From: Oscillospiraceae bacterium
GTDB lineage: Bacteria > Bacillota > Clostridia > UMGS1810
Direction of reading: 5' to 3'
Length of the DNA: 10,094 nt
Assembly (NCBI GenBank): GCA_022769845.1
Contig: JALEIO010000021.1
Coordinates: 1 to 10,094 of the forward strand
Part shown: positions 7,429-10,094 of the stretch, in pieces
Numbering within the stretch: the stretch's first letter is position 1
Layout: each line of letters starts with the position of its first letter
Program-made: the position numbers and the translations under genes
Notes under the pieces: model-generated
Told to the model about the DNA's origin: nothing
Seen by the model: the letters and a program-made list of their open reading frames with translations, nothing else
Databases searched by the model: none

Positions 7429-7482
7429 AATTTAAAATATCCTGTAATTTTATAAGCCTTAAAGGCAGAACAGGAGATTTTT

Positions 7483-8823
7483 ATGAAACTAATCTATGAC
7501 GTTAAAGACAAGCCGAAATTCGGGCAGCTTATCATCTTTGCATTTCAGCAGCTGCTTGCAATACTTGCGGCAACAATCGCGGTTCCGTCAATTATCGGCA
7601 ACGGAATGTCACAGTCGGCGGCGCTTTTCGGCGCAGGCGTCGGCACAATTGTTTACCTTTTGTTTACCAAGTTCAGAAGTCCGGTATTTTTAGGCTCATC
7701 ATTTGCGTTTTTAGGTTCAATGTTTGCTGCCTTCGCGGGCGCGGTATCGGTTGAGGCAGGTCACGCAGGTCTTATCATCGGTGCAATTTTTGCAGGTCTT
7801 GTATATGTAATAATTGCAATAGTTGTAAAATTTGCAGGCGTTTCGTGGATAGACAAGCTTATGCCGCCGGTTGTTATCGGACCTACGGTTGCAATAATCG
7901 GACTTTCGCTTTCGGGCAACGCAATAGGCGATATGCTCAAATTTGCAGAGTTTGACGCGGCAAATTCGGTGTTTGCAATGAGCGCAAAGGGCTATGTAGG
8001 TTTTATATGCGCGCTTGTAACGCTCTTTACGGTAATGCTTTGCTCGGTATACGGCAAAAAAATGACAAAGCTCATTCCGTTTATTATCGGTATTTTAGCA
8101 GGCTATGCCGTTGCGGCAATTTTTACGGTAATCGGTATTAAAACGAACAACGACATATTTAAAATAATTGACTTTTCGCTGTTTAACAATATGCACTGGT
8201 ACCCCGACTTTACATTCCTCAAGGCAAGCAAAGGCTTTGCCGCTGTTGACGCAAAATACATAGCAACAATAGCAGTTGCATATGTTCCTGTTGCATTCGT
8301 TGTATTTGCAGAGCATATCGCCGACCACAAAAATCTTTCATCTGTTATCGACAAAGACCTTCTTAAAGAGCCCGGTCTTCACAGAACTCTTCTCGGCGAC
8401 GGCGTAGGCTCAATGGTAGGCGCGGTATTCGGCGGCTGCCCCAACACAACATACGGAGAATCGGTGGGCTGCGTTGCAATCACAGGTAACGCTTCTGTTG
8501 TTACAATTCTCGTTACGGCAATTATGGCTATTGTAATTTCGTTCTTCGGACCGTTTGTAACCTTCCTTGCAACAATTCCATCGTGCGTAATGGGCGGCGT
8601 TTGCGTAACGCTCTACGGCTTTATCGCAGTAAGCGGTCTTAAAATGATTCAGAACGTAGACTTAAACGAAAACAGAAACCTCTTTGTTGTTTCGGTAATT
8701 CTTATATCCGGTATTGGCGGTATGGCGCTTAAAATCGGACAGGTTACGCTTACCGAAGTTGCCTGTGCGCTTATTATCGGAATTATCACAAACCTCATTT
8801 TATCCAAAAAGGCAAGTGAATAA
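7483..8823 (+). CDS. uraA: Uracil permease, NCS2 (UraA/PyrP) family
   Basis: A membrane symporter that brings uracil into the cell for salvage. The 446-residue length and near-continuous hydrophobic segments fit the 14-helix NCS2 fold. Matches to UraA include PVFLGSSFAFLG (67–78), FAEHIADH (275–282), PGLHRTLL (297–304) and PNTTYGES (320–327). Glu277 and Glu326 correspond to the uracil-binding Glu241 and Glu290 of E. coli UraA, with the same 49-residue spacing, which favours uracil over xanthine. The helix-1 QH motif is Gln22-Gln23 here, so the usual His is replaced. The ATG has AGGAG at 7472–7476, 6 bases upstream. It is the first gene of a two-gene operon with pyrR and sits behind the attenuator. 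Confidence 0.93.
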   Translation: MKLIYDVKDKPKFGQLIIFAFQQLLAILAATIAVPSIIGNGMSQSAALFGAGVGTIVYLLFTKFRSPVFLGSSFAFLGSMFAAFAGAVSVEAGHAGLIIGAIFAGLVYVIIAIVVKFAGVSWIDKLMPPVVIGPTVAIIGLSLSGNAIGDMLKFAEFDAANSVFAMSAKGYVGFICALVTLFTVMLCSVYGKKMTKLIPFIIGILAGYAVAAIFTVIGIKTNNDIFKIIDFSLFNNMHWYPDFTFLKASKGFAAVDAKYIATIAVAYVPVAFVVFAEHIADHKNLSSVIDKDLLKEPGLHRTLLGDGVGSMVGAVFGGCPNTTYGESVGCVAITGNASVVTILVTAIMAIVISFFGPFVTFLATIPSCVMGGVCVTLYGFIAVSGLKMIQNVDLNENRNLFVVSVILISGIGGMALKIGQVTLTEVACALIIGIITNLILSKKASE

Positions 8824-8825
8824 TT

Positions 8826-9362
8826 ATGAAATTCAAATCCGAAATTTTAGACAGCACGTCTTTTAACAGAGTGATAAAACGCATAGCGCATCAGATTATC
8901 GAAAAAAATTCCGATGTTCAAAATATTGCAATTATCGGAATAAAAACGCGCGGCGTTCCGATAGCGGAGCGTGTTGCAAAAAGTATATTTGAAATTGAAA
9001 AATTAAAGGTGAACGTAGGAGTTCTGGATATAACTCTTTACCGCGACGATTTGACGCATATTTCACCCGACCCGGTTATAAACGCAACCGATATTCCGTT
9101 TGATATAAACAATAAAACCGTAGTTCTTGCCGATGACGTAATATATACCGGCAGAACGGTTCGCGCCGCAATGGACGCGGTTATGAATATCGGGCGGCCG
9201 TCGAAAATCGAACTTTTTACAATGGTGGACCGCGGTCACCGCGAGCTTCCCATAAGGGCAGATTTTGTCGGAAAAAATGTTCCAACATCACACTCCGAAA
9301 TGATAAAGGTTAATCTTTTGGAAACCGACGGCAGGGACAATATAGAAATATACGATTTGTAA
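8826..9362 (+). CDS. pyrR: Bifunctional PyrR: pyr operon RNA-binding attenuation regulator and uracil phosphoribosyltransferase
   Basis: PyrR binds leader RNAs of pyrimidine genes when UMP is high and promotes termination. Many members also convert uracil and PRPP to UMP. The 178-residue protein is collinear with B. subtilis PyrR. It has the PRPP-binding loop VVLADDVIYTGRT (99–111), DITLYRDDL (68–76) and VDRGHRELPIRADFVGKN (134–151). Residues I recall as RNA-contacting in Bacillus are largely kept: Arg19, His22, Lys40, Thr41, and the RGHRELPIR and GKN segments. Position 18 is Lys rather than Thr. The gene starts two bases after the uraA stop. Only a distant AAAAAGG (8806–8812) precedes it, so translation probably depends on ribosomes finishing uraA. 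It likely regulates its own operon and may act on other pyr genes outside the window. Confidence 0.96.
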   Translation: MKFKSEILDSTSFNRVIKRIAHQIIEKNSDVQNIAIIGIKTRGVPIAERVAKSIFEIEKLKVNVGVLDITLYRDDLTHISPDPVINATDIPFDINNKTVVLADDVIYTGRTVRAAMDAVMNIGRPSKIELFTMVDRGHRELPIRADFVGKNVPTSHSEMIKVNLLETDGRDNIEIYDL

Positions 9363-9378
9363 AACAAATAAAAATATT

Positions 9379-9419
9379 AAAAAGGATTTTGCAGATGATG
9401 CAGAATCCTTTTTATTTTT
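9379..9419 (+). terminator. Intrinsic terminator after pyrR
   Basis: AAAAAGGATTTTGCA (9379–9393) pairs with TGCAGAATCCTTTTT (9399–9413) as a 15-bp stem with one G·U pair and a five-base loop, followed by ATTTTTC. It starts 17 bases after the pyrR stop and closes the uraA–pyrR operon. The A run on the 5' side means it could also work on the minus strand. Confidence 0.92.
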
Positions 9420-9491
9420 CATTTTTCAAGCAAAAACTATGATTTGAAAATCGGGAAAATATTTCATTTCAAATAAATTTGTCATTTTTAT

Positions 9492-9521
9492 TTGACATTC
9501 CCGCATATACATTGTTATAAT
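9492..9521 (+). promoter_or_regulatory. Sigma-A-type promoter of the flippase gene
   Basis: A perfect TTGACA (9492–9497) and a perfect TATAAT (9516–9521) are separated by 18 bases, with TG one base before the -10 box (TGTTATAAT). The predicted start is near 9528. The strong consensus points to constitutive vegetative expression, not expression by a sporulation sigma factor only. Confidence 0.87.
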
Positions 9522-9538
9522 ATAAAGACAAGCATAAA

Positions 9539-9562
9539 CATAAGATTGCCCAATCTCTTATG
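9539..9562 (+). other. Stem-loop in the flippase mRNA leader
   Basis: CATAAG (9539–9544) pairs with CTTATG (9557–9562), and ATT (9545–9547) can pair with AAT (9552–9554) across a two-base bulge. A competing pairing is GCATAA (9532–9537) with TTATGC (9558–9563). The stem ends 8 bases before the AGGG ribosome binding site at 9571. There is no T tract after it, so it is not a terminator. Confidence 0.5.
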
Positions 9563-9586
9563 CATAAAAAAGGGACGTGAAAAATT

Positions 9587-10094
9587 TTGAGTGAAAACAA
9601 AAATCAAACCTTTGTAAAAGGCGCATTAATATTGGTTGTTGCAAATATATTGGTAAAAGTAATCGGCGCCGGCTTTAAAATTCCGCTTACATATATTCTC
9701 GGCGAGGAAGGAATGGGGCTTTTTTCAACCGCGTATACCATCTATAGCCTGCTTTTCATAATCGCAACGGCAGGGCTTCCTGTGGCGGTATCAAAAATGG
9801 TGTCCGAAAGCAGAACTCTCGGCAAGCTTAAAGAAGTAAAGCTTATTTTAAAGGTAAGCTTTATAATACTTGCAATTATCGGCGTTGCAGGCTTTTTTAT
9901 ACTGTTTGTGTTTGCCGAAAATTTTTCTTCAATGCTGTCAAACCCGCGTGCAGAGCTCGGAATTAAGGCAATAGCTCCCGCAATGCTGTTTGTTGCGCTT
10001 ATGTCGGCGTTCAGAGGATTTTTTCAGGGTCATCAGAATATGATGCCCACTGCAGCAAGCGAAGTTTTTGAGGCGCTCGGCAAGCTTATTTTCG
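9587..10094 (+). CDS. SpoVB/MurJ-like polysaccharide or lipid II flippase (MOP superfamily), N-terminal 169 residues, cut by window edge
   Basis: The start is TTG at 9587–9589. The frame is closed by TGA just upstream at 9578–9580, no ATG occurs before residue 43, and AGGG (9571–9574) lies 12 bases upstream. The frame stays open to the edge. Four membrane segments are visible at about residues 12–33, 46–68, 86–110 and 127–145. FVKGALILVVANILVKVIGA (9–28), LGEEGMGLF (38–46), AGLPVAVSKMVSE (62–74) and RGFFQGHQNMMPTAASE (143–159) resemble SpoVB and YtgP-type flippases. These export lipid-linked cell wall or polysaccharide precursors. In sporulating bacteria SpoVB is needed for spore cortex, while other paralogues serve vegetative cells. 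The sequence here cannot decide which. It has its own promoter and is independent of pyrR. Full-length relatives have about 500 residues. Confidence 0.88.
   Translation, partial: MSENKNQTFVKGALILVVANILVKVIGAGFKIPLTYILGEEGMGLFSTAYTIYSLLFIIATAGLPVAVSKMVSESRTLGKLKEVKLILKVSFIILAIIGVAGFFILFVFAENFSSMLSNPRAELGIKAIAPAMLFVALMSAFRGFFQGHQNMMPTAASEVFEALGKLIF

Larger units (their letters stand above)
7326..7445 (+). repeat. Long-range inverted repeat enclosing the uraA attenuator
   Basis: The left arm at 7326–7342 (ACAGGATATCTTTAAAT) and the right arm at 7430–7445 (ATTTAAAATATCCTGT) can form 16 base pairs with only C7335 bulged. The left arm includes the CTTTAAA element of the PyrR site and ends directly at the base of the PyrR-type hairpin (7343). 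The right arm begins just after the terminator T tract, so the pairing is possible only in transcripts that have read through. Confidence 0.75.

Noticed and set aside
9442..9474. Inverted repeat ATTTGAAA / TTTCAAAT upstream of the flippase promoter
   Set aside because: Only 8 AT-rich base pairs with a 17-base loop and no T tract, which is expected by chance in this spacer.
9591..9593. GTG as the flippase start
   Set aside because: It is in a different frame from the conserved SpoVB-like protein. The TTG at 9587 is in frame.
1..10094. CRISPR arrays, insertion sequences, tRNA or rRNA genes, defence or phage modules
   Set aside because: No spaced repeats, transposase-like frames, cloverleaf-like segments or mobile-element ends were seen. 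Gene density and content are those of a stable core region.

Overview
The window looks like chromosomal core DNA from a low-GC Gram-positive bacterium, most likely a clostridium (Bacillota). The signs are a miaB–ylbF–mutS–mutL–miaA gene order, an endonuclease-type MutL with no MutH, a YlbF-family protein with a cysteine-rich tail, a PyrR-type attenuator, strong AGGAGG-like ribosome binding sites, sigma-A-like promoters and a SpoVB-like flippase. The genus cannot be named from this sequence.

Left part (1–7138, minus strand): one tight operon read right to left. A promoter at 7110–7138 drives miaB, a ylbF-family gene, mutS, mutL and miaA, with gaps of 30, 26 and 15 bases and then a one-base TGATG overlap. 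miaA runs off the left edge. The operon joins two jobs. MiaA and MiaB carry out successive steps of ms2i6A37 tRNA modification, and MutS and MutL start mismatch repair. The YlbF-like protein probably belongs with MiaB, since its relatives in Bacillus carry Fe-S clusters and MiaB is an Fe-S enzyme.

Middle (7067–7482): a 416-base AT-rich divergent control region. It holds the miaB promoter, a plus-strand promoter with an almost identical core, and a leader of about 160 bases in front of uraA. The leader has a PyrR-type binding hairpin, an overlapping antiterminator and a strong intrinsic terminator.

Right part (7483–10094, plus strand): uraA (uracil permease) and pyrR (regulator and uracil phosphoribosyltransferase) are two bases apart and end at a strong terminator. 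PyrR probably represses its own operon through the leader when UMP is plentiful. A second promoter at 9492–9521 then drives a SpoVB/MurJ-like flippase gene that starts with TTG and is cut by the right edge.

Most of the window is ordinary housekeeping sequence and I found no clear new system. The best targets for a second look are the uraA–pyrR leader, which has an altered PyrR loop, and a 16-bp long-range inverted repeat that encloses the whole attenuator.
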